Of a stretch of 64,000 bases of DNA, positions 1 through 12,130 are shown piece after piece (within the stretch, counting starts at the first letter, position 1; the number at the start of each line of letters is the position of its first letter). Below the pieces are notes generated by a model. That model had not been told where the DNA came from and searched no databases. It saw only the letters and a list, made by a program, of their open reading frames with translations. Source of the stretch: Litomosoides sigmodontis (lineage: Eukaryota; Nematoda; Chromadorea; Rhabditida; Onchocercidae); contig OY718806.1 in assembly GCA_963070105.1 (NCBI GenBank), forward strand, positions 1,500,365 to 1,564,364. The letters run 5' to 3'. Position numbers and translations under genes: made by a program.

Positions 1-937
1 AGTACGGGATCGACATTCATCACATAGCATTTGATGTACACAAAAAAGTGCTTTTTTTTTTGTGAAAATTTTTTTTGTGATGAATTTCAAAAATTGAAAT
101 TTTAGCTCACCTAATTAGGGAATGATAATTAATAAAAAAATGAATTGAAATTTTTTCTTAGTTAATTATGAAATGATAAGCGATAATAAATGTGTCATTC
201 TAACATATTAAAACATCTTTAAAAAAAGTGGGAATTAATTTAAAACACATAAATGAGTGAATAAATAAACAAACAAGTAAATGGATGAACGCATAAGTAA
301 ACAATTAAAAATATACGTATATGTAAATAAAATAAATTAAAAAGTATTTCATAATTACCAAAATTCAGCTAATTGTTAGTTCTTTTTCCAACAAATGTCT
401 TGAAATATCGTTAATGTTGATTGCAAGAAATTTCACGTATAGCACGTTACTCTCTGTATGCTAAGGACGTACAGAATTTCCAATTCTTTACTATCAATAC
501 GTATTAATTACACGTAAAGTGGCAACTTTTATTACATTAATCAATATTTTAAAAAAAATCAAATGAAGATAATTGAGTCGAAACGGAAAAAAGTAAAAAA
601 AGAAATTTATTTGTTATCAATTTTATGTACTGTATTAATGAAACAATGATTTTAATGACAGTTTTAAATTTATCAATTGTAATATTAACATTCAAGAAAT
701 TCCATTCGTTTGCTATCAGTGAATCAAATTAAGTGGAAATTTTGATTCGTCAAGAAGAAAAACTGATATTATTTCAACTTAGCAACAATCACTTTTTTTT
801 TTCATCCAATTCCTTTCTTTTATTTGCATTCAGTCCTATCTCATTCCATATCTTTTATCAGCTAAAATTGTCGATGGATGTCATGGACAGTTTTAGGCTG
901 GGAAAAGATTTCCAATATGATAAACTGAAACTCATAT

Positions 938-938
<1 letters not shown>

Positions 939-981
<43 letters not shown>
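939..981. repeat. (AT)n microsatellite
   Basis: About 20 uninterrupted AT dinucleotides. It creates the poly Ile-Tyr translations seen in both directions, which are artefacts. Confidence 0.9.
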
Positions 982-986
<5 letters not shown>

Positions 987-3900
987 GGAACATTGTTTCA
1001 AGCGATTTAAAAAAAAGAAAAAAACAAATAAATAAATGAAGTTCAAATTTCATGTCTTATGAATTTTTGAAATAGTTTTGATAACAAAATTGTCGTGAGC
1101 AAATAAATTCATTTGATTGACAACTAATTCGTTGTCATTAATGCGCTCATAAATAAAATGGAAAAGTAATGGGAAGAATAATTGAGAAATTTATAAATAT
1201 TTATCACACATCTCTTTTTTTTTGTTAATGAAAAATATGCACAGTGATAATTTAAAATTTATTAAAATTACGCTGAAATTCGTGCGAAATATGGCCAAAA
1301 TTCATTAGTGGAAGAAAGCAATGGATGGTGAAAGCACTGATTTCATTAGGTTAAAGTTGAAATTAGAATTTCAAAAATTAATGAGCGAATAGTGTAAAGT
1401 TTTGCAGGTGAATTCTGAAAATTGCCATAAATGAAAAGGAGTGAGGTGACAATTTGCTACCTTCCCACGTCTTTACCTAAAACAACAATGGAGAATTAAA
1501 TTAAATTTTGAAAAAAATTATTCGATGGTAAATTTTAATTTCTTGAAGTATTTGAATGCATTTATTGTCACTGAACAGAAGATATGTTGTAGTGCTTCGA
1601 GAAAACAGCTAGTACAACCTGAACACAATAATAGATTTATAATTTTGATAATTTTGAATATGAAATCCACGAATAATTTGAATATTTTGAATTCGAATTT
1701 GAATAACTTAAACATATTGCATATTCAACAATAATTTTGTGCGAAATAATAATGAATGATAAAATAATTTGAATAGATAATTTGCACATAGTGGCATAAT
1801 TCGTACAACACCTACACAACGTTTGACGTTCTCTGTTATTAATACTTTGGCAATTTGCCCCATAACCTAAACACATCGTCTTCCTAAGACATTGATAATT
1901 AATTTACATTAATTTAGAATTCTGATTAAAGTTTTATAATTACATTTACCTTATATTAGAATTGGTTGAAAAGCAAATAATGCGTGTATTTATCCAATGG
2001 ATTAAAATAATGGCATGATTTTGTGAAAAAAGAAATTGAGTTAAAATGGAAAAATTTTACCTTTGAGAAACAAAAGAAACCGAGAGAGAGAGAAAGAGGA
2101 AAAGACAAAGGGGGAGATGTGGATGAGTCAAAATTAGATTTGAATACATGTAAAAGAACGGTGTAGAATACAATTCGAAATTATATTATGTAATTAATAT
2201 TAATTACAAATTTTCACTATCCCTCTAAAAATGCCTCTACAACAATTTCATGCATTATATGCGTGAAACCAAATATTCACTACGTTACCAAAACGAAATA
2301 TGCATATTTTCAACCGATTGCCATATGTTTTACCGAAAATGAGATTGAAGCGTGTAATTGAATTAAGCCTTAAAAGGTGTCATGCAAAAATACAAATTCA
2401 ATCTATAACTTCAATGTGTAAGTGGAGAGAACATTAAAACAAAAACAGTACATTTAATACATTTACATGTTGTTATTGATCAACAAATAATTTTAAATTA
2501 ATTGCAGAATGCAAGAAATAAATTTGCAAATGGAGAATGCAATATAATTTAGAAATGGAGCATCTGTTCCAATGTCTTCAGCTATTAACAGATTTTCCAT
2601 TATTTTTCTTTCATCAATTTCCTTGCGGTCCTCGAAATTTCGACAAAGTTGCAATTAAAAATGGTCGAATGCTACTGAGTAACATTTTCGCTTTTGTTTT
2701 TTTCGGAATGAAACACTCATTTGAATAATATAACTAAAATCACAAAAACTAAATTATATGACAGAGTATTTCCTCTTTGTCGTCGTTGCTCAATTGATCT
2801 GTTATGACAACGAGAAATTTCACATTATACAACATCAAATTTCACGGTTACCTTAATAACTGAATATGACAGATAGGATTTCAATGCATTCACATTGGAA
2901 CGCTTTTACCTTTTCAAATTGTACATTTTCAAAATTAAGTATTTGCTTATGCTAGATAATTCGCGGTATATTAATGCAACATTGTAATTGTTCATTAACA
3001 ATAAAACTAATCGATAATAGAAAGAAAATTTCATGCAATTACAATGTGCTCCAATTGCAATTGCAAAATGATTTTTGAAAATCGTCAAAAATTCTTTTGT
3101 GGGCGGAAAAATTTTTCAGTGATGAAAGCAATACAATTACGTATGTGTTGTATGCGCATAACTAGTTTGATGATTTCAAACGATTTCCAAAAATCATTGA
3201 AAATTTCATTTTGAACAAAAGAAATGTCCCGTACAAAATGCATACGTTTATTTTTCCATCGTATTGACATGATATTTTCTGGAAATTGCAACGAAAAAAA
3301 AACAGGTGAGAGTGAGAGAAGTAACATTTTAATTACAGTAAAGCATCTCCCATTAATCTCATTTTTTTTAAAAAAAAAAAAGAGGGAGAAGGAAGAAACG
3401 AAATAAAATTTTGCATAAAAGAAAAATTCGTAAGTGTGCATTTACATTGCTTATATTGCACTCAACAATTGAACTGTTAAATTATTCGGCTAAAAAAATT
3501 ATGAACTTTATTCCCAGTGAAATTCATCAAACAATAACACCAAACTCATTAACAGTGAATGATGTTCAATTTTTTTTCCTCCACATATGAAGATATGTGC
3601 GTATGCATTAAATATGATTAAATATGATTTTAAAAATATGACATTGATAAATGGATGATTAAAAATTTATTTGAGAATAAAAAGAGTGAAAATTGAAATG
3701 TGATAAAATTTCATGTTTATCCGTTTTGTTTTTCTTAAAAACAAAAAAGGAAAAAGGAAGTGAAAAGCGTGCGTAACAGATGGCAAATTTTAGACCGAAG
3801 TGTAACTTTTTTTCACCCATTAATTTTGCCCTCTGACACACTTTTGCGCTTTCATTTATTGCAATCACAAAAACAAAAAACGAAAAAATTACACTTTCAG

Positions 3901-5244
3901 TTTCATAAACTGAGCATACATTTTTTTTTAACAGCACTACTCAAATTTGCCACTTTTGTAAGTTTTGAAATTTTTAAATTATGATTAACAATGTGTTTTA
4001 TGGTGATAAAAGGCATATATAAATTCCAGTAATTGCTTTGAATCGTATCATCATCTCCTATCATTTAGCTGCGTGATTATTCCTCAACTCTTTCATCCAG
4101 CAATAATTTTACTATCGCTTCCAATTTCTTAACAATCACAAAAAGTTACAAATTGTTCATTTCTTACTTCTTGTAACTCAGGTATCTTTCGACGTCATTG
4201 TTTAATTCATACATTATTTGTAATTTCGATATTTTTCGATAATTTTCAAATGTTTATTATATGTTGTGTTATTTTTCTTTTTTTTTTCACCTTATCACTT
4301 CATCTTTACTAATTAATCACTTATGTTTGTTATCATTTTTATGTATGTAATTGGCTGGGTGGTTTGCACTATTACTGTTCATTGCAGCAAGAAATTTGAG
4401 GAGAAAGAAGGAGCACACTGTGCGAGTGTGCAACGTGCACTTAAAATGTAAATTTTGAAAAAAAAAAAACGTGCAATTACTAGCATTTTTGCCATTCAAA
4501 ATTTTCGACGAAATTGCACCACCCAACCACACTTTCCTATTAATCATTGTTTAATTTGACTGCGATATCATTTTGCGTTCGTTGTTTGACGGTGAGCAGC
4601 GGACTTGAATAGTTTGCTCGTCGATTTGTTGTGGCAATTACTGTTCGTATGTTTTTTTTTTTTGCGTAAAAATAACGCAATATATTAATTTATGTAATTT
4701 TCCATCTGAGACTTTAAAGCGAAGTTTACGTGTTTTTTGTTTATCATCCTGTAAACAAGATGTCTGTGCTCTACGAATAGTGATAATTGATAAGATTGCA
4801 AGCGTGTAGAGTTTGATGTTAGATGTGTCATCAGACTTAGTCCAAACATGCAAATGTCTTAATGAGTTTGCTAATGGTGACGTCACTAGTATGAACATTT
4901 CGTAATTGAAAAATTACACGTAGCAGTGCTTCTTTCCTATCTGAAGTGCTTACCGATTGACTAAATCCAACGGGATGAATGTTAGCAAGCAAAAAAAAGG
5001 AAAAAAAAAATCCTCTCTCATAGCATCGTGATATTCGTAAAATCTGTTCAGCTCCTTTTTTTATTTTTTTTTCCCTTTGCTATTATTCCTCTATGACGTT
5101 TAAAAGAAGCATGATTATCAGTGTGTATTAAAATATCTGATGTCATTACCTTCTCCATTAATCTGTCATAGGCAATTTAACGACCGTTACACATTACTTC
5201 CTCAGGTAAGGAAAATAACAGTTTTTGATCATAAGTAACCGCTT

Positions 5245-5289
5245 ATTGTCTAATTTCATTTAAACAATTCTTGAATGAAATTAGACAAT
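5245..5289. repeat. Perfect 16-bp inverted repeat (hairpin)
   Basis: Positions 5245-5260 are the exact reverse complement of 5274-5289, with a 13-base spacer at 5261-5273. In DNA or RNA this would form a 16-bp stem. The stem is shorter than a microRNA precursor and carries no G:C-rich base like a terminator. It lies 120 bases before the chromodomain-like exon. It could be the core of a small inverted-repeat element or chance in AT-rich DNA. Confidence 0.75.
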
Positions 5290-5425
5290 GAATGGTGATT
5301 CAAATAATTGAAACAGTTCGCTCAAATATAACATAATTCAAATTGTTCCTTTAAGCTATACCACAAGTAGTAACATCTTCACATCTATGCCACTAATACA
5401 ATACAGTATTTTCAGGTGCGAAAAA

Positions 5426-5592
5426 ATGAAAATTTATTTTGATGGTAGTTTTGATGATGAGTTTTTTCTCGTGGATAACACGTATGACAGGTGTCACAAG
5501 AATAGGCGAAAGAGAATGAAGGAATATCTGCTGCGATGGAAAGGATATAGTAGCACGGATGATAATTACCGAAGTTTGGAACTTGGCTTTGT
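5426..5592 (+). CDS. Chromodomain-like exon, degenerate
   Basis: The frame from ATG 5426 reads about 55 residues with a chromodomain look: an aromatic/hydrophobic strand (EFFLVDNTYDR), then YLLRWKGY followed by DDNY. In HP1-type chromodomains these positions are (Y/F)xVExIxDxR, YLVKWKGY and DNTWEP. The core WKGY is intact, but the tryptophan of the TWEP motif is a tyrosine and the following Glu-Pro is not present. A TTTTCAG ends at 5415, ten bases before the ATG, as at the other gene starts here. A GTCAGT donor-like site at 5593 would close the exon in phase 0. A possible continuation begins after ATACAG near 5633, but it is not convincing. It may be the first exon of a small chromo protein or a pseudogene; no full gene could be assembled. 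Confidence 0.45.
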
Positions 5593-6107
5593 CAGTTTTT
5601 TCATCGTTTAAATTTGAAGCCTATTAAAATCATACAGTTATTTCTGGAGAGATTCTTCGGATTGGATAACAGGATTCGTACCATTCTCGCATCTTCCTCC
5701 TACAATTTTTACTTCATATATTTGAATGTTTTCAAAGTATCTTTTTCATGATTGCATTTAGCTGAATGATTTATTTGTCACTAACAAGTATGACGTGGTG
5801 ATAGTATTCGTTAGTTGAAGCTACTCTTCCAAGGTGTTTGTTTAAGTTAAAAAGATTTGACAATTTATTACTGCATGATTTGTAGTTGGTATTGCAAAGA
5901 TTCTATTTATTCTCAGTAATATTCAAAAAGTGCATCTGAAATTGTATTAATTTCAGAATCATAATATGATTATGTCGAATTGTGTAATTAAAAAAAAGTA
6001 AGTTTCATTAAATTTGTTTTATGGCTAAAAGGTAAAGGACTAGTTATTTTTGCTTCCTTTTTAAATCATTTAGCGGTGGTGTTAGTGGGAAATTCTTGAC
6101 CACCATT

Positions 6108-6235
6108 CCTATTACAATAATTTGGGACAGTTACATTAGCCTATGAACCATTCGTATTACAATAATTTGGAACAGTTACATTAGCCTATGAATCATACGT
6201 ATTACAATAATTTGGGACAGTTACATTAGCCTTAT
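6108..6235. repeat. Tandem repeat, three copies of 45 bp
   Basis: The core ATTACAATAATTTGG starts at 6111, 6156 and 6201, giving an exact 45-base period over almost three copies with only a few substitutions. The period is a multiple of three, but the unit has stops in the frames checked, so it looks non-coding. It sits just upstream of the low-complexity open frame at 6400. Confidence 0.9.
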
Positions 6236-6399
6236 GACAAGTAAAACGTTATTTCGTACAACACCGTTGAAGCAGTATGAGCAGTTAGTTAAACGTTGAA
6301 CTACGAAAGGCCCACTGAAACTTTTTCCCCAGAATGCATTTTTGATTATTGTCAAATGAAATAATTGTAGCAATGAGATCACCGTTAGGTGGATTACAG

Positions 6400-7195
6400 G
6401 AATAATCGAAAGAAAAATTTCACAGTATATGGCAAAGTCGGTACAGCACGTTCCGGTTGTGGCAATCGACCGCGTTACATGGCCCAATCTCGTTGCAACC
6501 GTAGAGGTCGCTTCAGGAATGCGAATAAATCCATTCGTAATCGGAGGAACAATTCGCCGAAACAACAGCAATCGAATAATGCATCTGGTTCAAGCTATGG
6601 GAATCAATCGGCATCGTCCACGGCGCCACCTAATGACAATCGTAATGGTCATCATTTCACAGATGCGAACAAAGAGGCCGTTTATGTTGAGGAAAAAATT
6701 TCGATGAAAGATCAGCAATGGAAGTCGGAAGTATCTGGTTCAGATTATAGCACCAAAACCACTCATTCTCGTAATGATCGTAAATCCACGGATGCGAATA
6801 AATGCATTTGTGATGAGACGAATAATTTGAAAAATTGCCATCAGTCGAGGTTCAATGCATCTGCATCTGATTCACGTCTTAGCAAATCTACTAACATAAT
6901 ACCATCTGGCGACAACGGTAATGACTCTTTCACAGATGCAAAAATTGAATTTGCACACGGTCGAACTAAGGGAACGAAAAATTCCACCATTGTTAAAGAA
7001 GAAACGAAGGAAAATGAATGTGAAGATAACAATGCCAATGCTTGTTTGTTGTTTGAATTCATTTCAGCTTTACATTCCTCACATTACCAAATTTCATCTG
7101 ATCCTAATCTCTTCAACTGCAAAAGTCACTCGTTGCAGGAAAGTTTTGTTTCACTGTTGTTGTTTTGGTTTAGTTCGTTAGGGGACAAATGGTGA
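6400..7195 (+). CDS. Low-complexity protein with internal repeats (partial)
   Basis: A frame of about 265 codons is open here; the first in-frame ATG is at 6479. A GATTACAG ends at 6399 and would give a 3' splice site if two bases came from an upstream exon. The product is rich in Asn, Ser, Arg, Lys and Gln, begins with an Arg-Gly/Arg-Asn-rich part (RGRFRN) and looks disordered. The motif ATGCGAAxAAA (translated (D/N)ANK) recurs at 6519, 6663 and 6792, with a fourth decayed copy at 6936. The spacings are 144, 129 and 144 bases, all multiples of three, which favours a once-translated repeat. The last 40 residues turn hydrophobic and may be read-through of an intron. The family is not recognised. 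It might belong with the chromodomain-like exon upstream, but the phases do not join directly. Confidence 0.45.
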
Positions 7196-8339
7196 TGTGA
7201 TTTAAGCGAGCTAATTTTTTTTTTGTTTTTTTTTTCTTCAACATATTCATTTTTAGGTACGAAAAAAATAAGCCGAAAGCGAATTTCAAAATCACTTCCA
7301 CCAATTGTTGTAAGCGAGCTCAATTTCGCTTTGATATTCCTAGCTAGATGATATGAGCAAACAAACAAATAGAAAGTAGTAAAATAATATTAAAAGAAAA
7401 AAAAACAATTATTATCAAAATTTTTTCGAAAATAACATTGAAACACGGTGAGAAGTTTAATCACAAGCCTGAACAATTCAGTGCTTTTTCGTTCCTTTTT
7501 CAGATGTCAACTGATTTGCATGCGCATTGAAATAAAGGAATGAAACATGAAAAAAGAGGAAACTGTTAAATTAAATTTTCATATTTTTAAACAACCAAAG
7601 AAGAATTTGTTAAAAGAATCATTATGCGAAGTTTTATTTTTTTTTAAGAAATTTGCTACTCTTTTTGCTTACACATAGCTCCTAAAGTGCCAAAATGAAA
7701 CAAGATTTTTCAACTTTATATGTAACTCTTAAAATTCAAAAAAAAAGTGGAGCAACAAAGTGTAGCTGTATTTCATATTACTGGTATTTTCAAATTTCCA
7801 TGCACACCTACTTCTTAATATTACTTTTTGTTATAATTCATTGCATTCAAGTATAGTTAAAGTCTCGTCCCTTCCATCTCTCTCTCTCTTTCCTACTCTC
7901 TTTCTCTCCCTCTCCCCCTCCCTCTCTCTCTTAAATTGTATTTTTCACTATAAATACTGAGTATTTGAAAAAATAATGAAATTATTCATCCCATTTGGTC
8001 TGCAAAAATGTTGTATTTCTAGAATTCCAATTGTATAGCTAGTGTAAAAATATGAATGTTATTAATTAAAGTAATAAAGCAAAAATTAATCTTCATTGTG
8101 TGTGATAGAAAAAAAAAAGAAAACAACGAAAGAAGTGAGAAATGACTAATTCATGCTAAATTTCAACTTTTTGAAAGTATAAATTTACAGTAACAAATCT
8201 GAGGAGTGATTTTCCTCGTCTCATCTCAAACTAATTAATTTAACAATGCAAGCAGTCCTCTCAATCATAGCTCTAAGTATTTCGATTCACTGAGGAATTC
8301 GGGATTGTTAATTTAATTTCCTCGGGATTCTTAATTTAA
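7196..8339. other. Intergenic, no gene seen
   Basis: AT-rich spacer between the plus-strand low-complexity frame and the 3' end of the minus-strand cysteine-module gene. It contains a CT-rich tract at about 7878-7932 and several homopolymer runs. Nothing coding was recognised. Confidence 0.5.
7878..7932. repeat. (CT)n-rich tract
   Basis: Imperfect CT/CCCT pyrimidine run of about 55 bases. Confidence 0.85.
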
Positions 8340-10773
8340 TCATGCAAAGATGACAATTACTGATATAATTTCCAGAAAAAACCACACAATGATGAATGTT
8401 CGAGTAAACATTGCTGAAGATTTGGAACGATATGGAATATACGGCGGTATCGGTTGAAGTTTAGGTTGTATTGGAAATAACGTTCGCTTCGAGGTTATCT
8501 GAAATTGTTTCTATCATTCAACTACATTATTTTGTCATATATTGTCATTCAGTAATGATAACTATTAAATGGCATCTTTTTTTTTTAATGATAATAATTA
8601 TATGACATATGATATGGCTCATGTGTACTAATAGATAAGATCATTTGTAAAACTTATGCAACTTTTGTTAGGGATTTTTTCAAATAATTTCAATTTTGCA
8701 ATTTGTTTCTTTCATGAGATATATCAATATTTTGGGGAAATATTAGCAAATCACATCTCTAAATACCATTCTAAGATTACAAAAAACGCCATTCAACATT
8801 TGAGGATTATATTATTGAAATGGGATTAATTACAGTTCAGTAATAACAATAGCAATATGGGAGTGATCCCATTTCCTTTTTTCTTTTTTTGTAATAATCT
8901 GTTTTTAACATAATTTTTTGATCGAAAAAAGAACTTACATAAAAGAACAATCCGGCAATAGGTCTACCAAGAGCTTGACCAGTTGCTGAATTGCTGATGA
9001 AGTAGGGAATTTGATTAATGAAGCGTACGACATCAGCGGTAACATTCACGTGGACACTTAGAGGAACCTCGGTCTTATATACAATTACAACGTATTGCTG
9101 ACGATCTGTTCACGAAGTCTTCCAAGTTTTATTGGAATAAGAAAAAAAGAAAACCATACTCTTCGTGTTTTTAATGTCATTAGAAAAGAACGGATTCGTC
9201 TTTTATTTTTCAAATATGTTAGCAGAACAAAAAATCTTTCATCTTGCCGTAAAATGAGTTAAGAAGTCATGTTTTAATTAATGTGAAGGCTAGAATGAAC
9301 AAATGAACAAACTGTGCCTCCAACACCGACAACATTTTTGGTCTGATCTTCGTTTTAAACGAAAAAACCTTCTAAAGATTAAGTTTGCTAGCTTGAACCT
9401 TACCTCATACAAGATGTTTCCACCTGCAATACTAAAATTTGCTTTTAATATAAGTTACACTGTAAATCTTACAAGTATCTTGTAAAGATACGGTGCCATT
9501 ACTGATATAACCAAAAAAGCGATGTCTTGAATCAGTGATATTTTCAATATTTACTGAAATGGAACCTGTTGATGGTAAATCATAATCAATAAACAATGCC
9601 GATGGCCGTTTAGTAATATCTGAAACATATTTTCGTTGTAATTTAAAAATGAAAAACACAATTATATGAAAATAGCAAAATAATTACAACAAATCATTAC
9701 CAATCAATGAGATTATATGAAGATATCCACCAAGAGTTGCAGCCGTTGGTTGAAATTTGAAAGCTCGTACATTAGCAGCTATATAATTAGGATAATTAAG
9801 CACTTGCAATTCATCACCCAAATGAACGACTGGTGAAGGATATTCCGTACCAAAATTACTTATATTTACCTATTAATTATTATTTTATAGGAGAATTAAT
9901 CGAATAAATTATTATCGTTTTCTCAATGGCCTATCAGTCTCAATTCGTTTCTTCACTTATAAAAGATTTTGTTAATTTGAAAGTGACATCCACTCAAAAC
10001 TAACAATATCATAAATATATATTCACATTAAACTAACATAATCGAGTGTAGATGATGGAAATTGTGGAAATATCTGCGGTGATAGTCCCAGCTCTTCAAA
10101 CCCTGCAGAATGTTTTTCGCTTCAAATTTAAAAGAAAATGTAATTGAGCAACACTTATGTTTTATTGTAAATTGCCATATTTATCGAGATGTTATTGAAT
10201 TTTAAAATAAAATTCGCAAAAATCATACAACTTCCGATCGTCATGTTATTAGCTTCACAACAGAGATGAATTACTTCATTGGTTATTATACCAGATCTGG
10301 ACAAACGACTACGTCGACAGGCAAAATTTTTCGGACATTGATTTCGATCATTTGGATTACATGGTTTTCGATCCAAATACATAGCATTATCTGGACAGAT
10401 ATATTCTTGTGAAAATACATCTGCAAATTTCCATTGTTTAACTCAATAAAACATTACTAATTGATTTGGCTGATAATACCACACAACAAATGTGCCAAAA
10501 CATTTGTGTATTGCTATTTTATGCTCAGTTATACTTTTTTTTTTCTGAATCGTTGAAATGAAAATTATCAGTTGAATTGAATAAATCTTTTTTTTTGATG
10601 GTTTTTATCTTTTACTTCTTTTGAAGAGATTGATACGATAACTTCACAATTGATAAAGTACATCAATAGAATCTGATTACTGAAATTTCGGGCCTTGATC
10701 AGAAAATCAATAATTGAAGCGTACTTGAAAAGATTGATTGGCAAATGATACTAGCAAGCACATACGGCAACAT
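8340..10773 (-). CDS. Secreted/membrane protein with lustrin/EB-like Cys module
   Basis: Seven exons join in frame to 315 aa: 10725-10773, 10229-10420, 10038-10102, 9701-9869, 9473-9619, 8939-9105 and 8340-8498, each bounded by GT...AG. Residues 1-16 form a hydrophobic signal-peptide-like start (MLPYVLASIICQSIFS). Residues 25-71 hold six cysteines (25, 37, 45, 51 and the pair 70-71) in the spacing of lustrin/EB-type modules, which are common in nematode extracellular proteins. The next 210 residues have no recognised domain and carry several N-x-S/T sites (NMT, NIS, NIT, NGT), which fits secretion. The last 23 residues are strongly hydrophobic and end at the stop, so the protein is a tail-end membrane segment or a GPI-anchor signal. 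The precise function is unknown. It is 1.36 kb downstream of sec-15 on the same strand, too far for a typical operon pair. Confidence 0.8.
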
Positions 10774-10778
10774 AACCT
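10774..10778 (-). promoter_or_regulatory. Putative trans-splice acceptor, Cys-module gene
   Basis: On the minus strand ATTTTAG ends at 10777, leaving a three-base leader before ATG 10773. No upstream coding exon fits it, so a spliced leader is the likely donor. Confidence 0.5.
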
Positions 10779-12130
10779 AAAATGAAAAGTGAATGATTTA
10801 ACCTTTTAGATAATCTCAATTTTTAGACGAAAGTAAGGTAGCACGCATCTTTAAATTTACTGAAAATTATTCGACTGTTAAACATAACTGTGTTTGTTCC
10901 ACTCACCATTTGGTATTATTTTATGATGAAATAAGGATACAAAAAACTGTAAGAAACAGTAAATGTTTTGGGAGATATTTGAGCAAACATCATAACTGAA
11001 GTAAACTGGAACCATTTAATTCCTTCCTACTGCTAAGTGGCATTTATCAGATTATTTACAATATTCAAAGAATTTCCAGCTTTCAATTGCAGATCATCAC
11101 GAATGGGTAACAAGTTAAATAAACCGTAAAATTGCAGATTGTCGAATCTTACAGCAAATAATTCCCCTCAAAACTTTATTGTGTTCGCTCCTTAACATAA
11201 GCTTTATGGAAAATCAGAGTTAAGGCAGAATTCGATCACTACACCCAAAACTAAAAATAATTCGGAACGCACGCATAACAAACACATGGAGTTATATGCT
11301 ACACTTAGCAGCAGGCAGCACATAAACTCTATACCTGTTATTAATGCTGATTATTCGATAATATTTGCTCAACTGTCCACACCACCAGAAAAAAACCATC
11401 GTATTTTCACTCGACTTTCATCTTGCTGCTCATAAGCACACAAAATTAGTTTTCTGGATCGAACAAATGACTAAATTCTGCGGCATATGCTATCGAAAAA
11501 CGAAACAACAAGTTGTAGCCATTCATTTAATTAGTAACAACTATACAACTATTGAGCAAAAAAAGAAAAGCATCAGCGTATATAAAACAACGCAGACTAT
11601 TACAAGGATCTCAACGTAAGACCATAAATCAAATTATTTCAAAAAACATTCAAATTACGGACAGTTATGATAGAGCAATTAACCCAAGCTCAGTGCTCTG
11701 CTTTATGCACCTGTAACAAAAGAAATAAATGAAAAAAAACCCTACAATATAAAAGTTATATTACGGCTTCCGTATAAGTTGCACCACAACAAATACAACT
11801 TTGAAAAACACGTTGATAAAACTGAATGGAAAAAATTATATAACTATTCATAAATATAACTACTAAAAAACAGAATAGCTAAACAAAGGCTATGGCAGCT
11901 CTACGATGATAATGGAACAACAAGGTTGCTTCCTTCACCAAGTAGCAACTTTAAGTTACTGAAACCCTGATCCAACATTAAAAGTAATAATTGGACCAAT
12001 TTTTGAAAGAATTGATAAGTCGATAGTTATGAAAGTCAGCAAAATAAACAAACATGTCAAAATACTGCATATGCCAAAATTTTCAAACCAGAAACTCAGT
12101 CTACAAAGAAGTTAACGATTTTTTGCGTAG
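10779..12130. other. Intergenic between Cys-module gene and sec-15
   Basis: It should hold the promoter of the Cys-module gene and the sec-15 3' UTR. An 84-codon plus-strand frame at 11365-11619 has no family resemblance and was not accepted. No RNA gene was recognised. Confidence 0.5.

Larger units (their letters stand above)
1..5410. other. AT-rich non-coding stretch
   Basis: No exon, RNA gene or mobile element recognised in this stretch. It holds homopolymer runs, an (AT)n run near 939-981, a GA-rich stretch near 2082-2112 and a degenerate AAAT/AAAC tetranucleotide region near 240-310. Open frames here are AT-driven and lack splice signals or family resemblance. The segment at 4560-4900 is a little less AT-rich but gave no recognisable protein on either strand. 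Confidence 0.5.
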
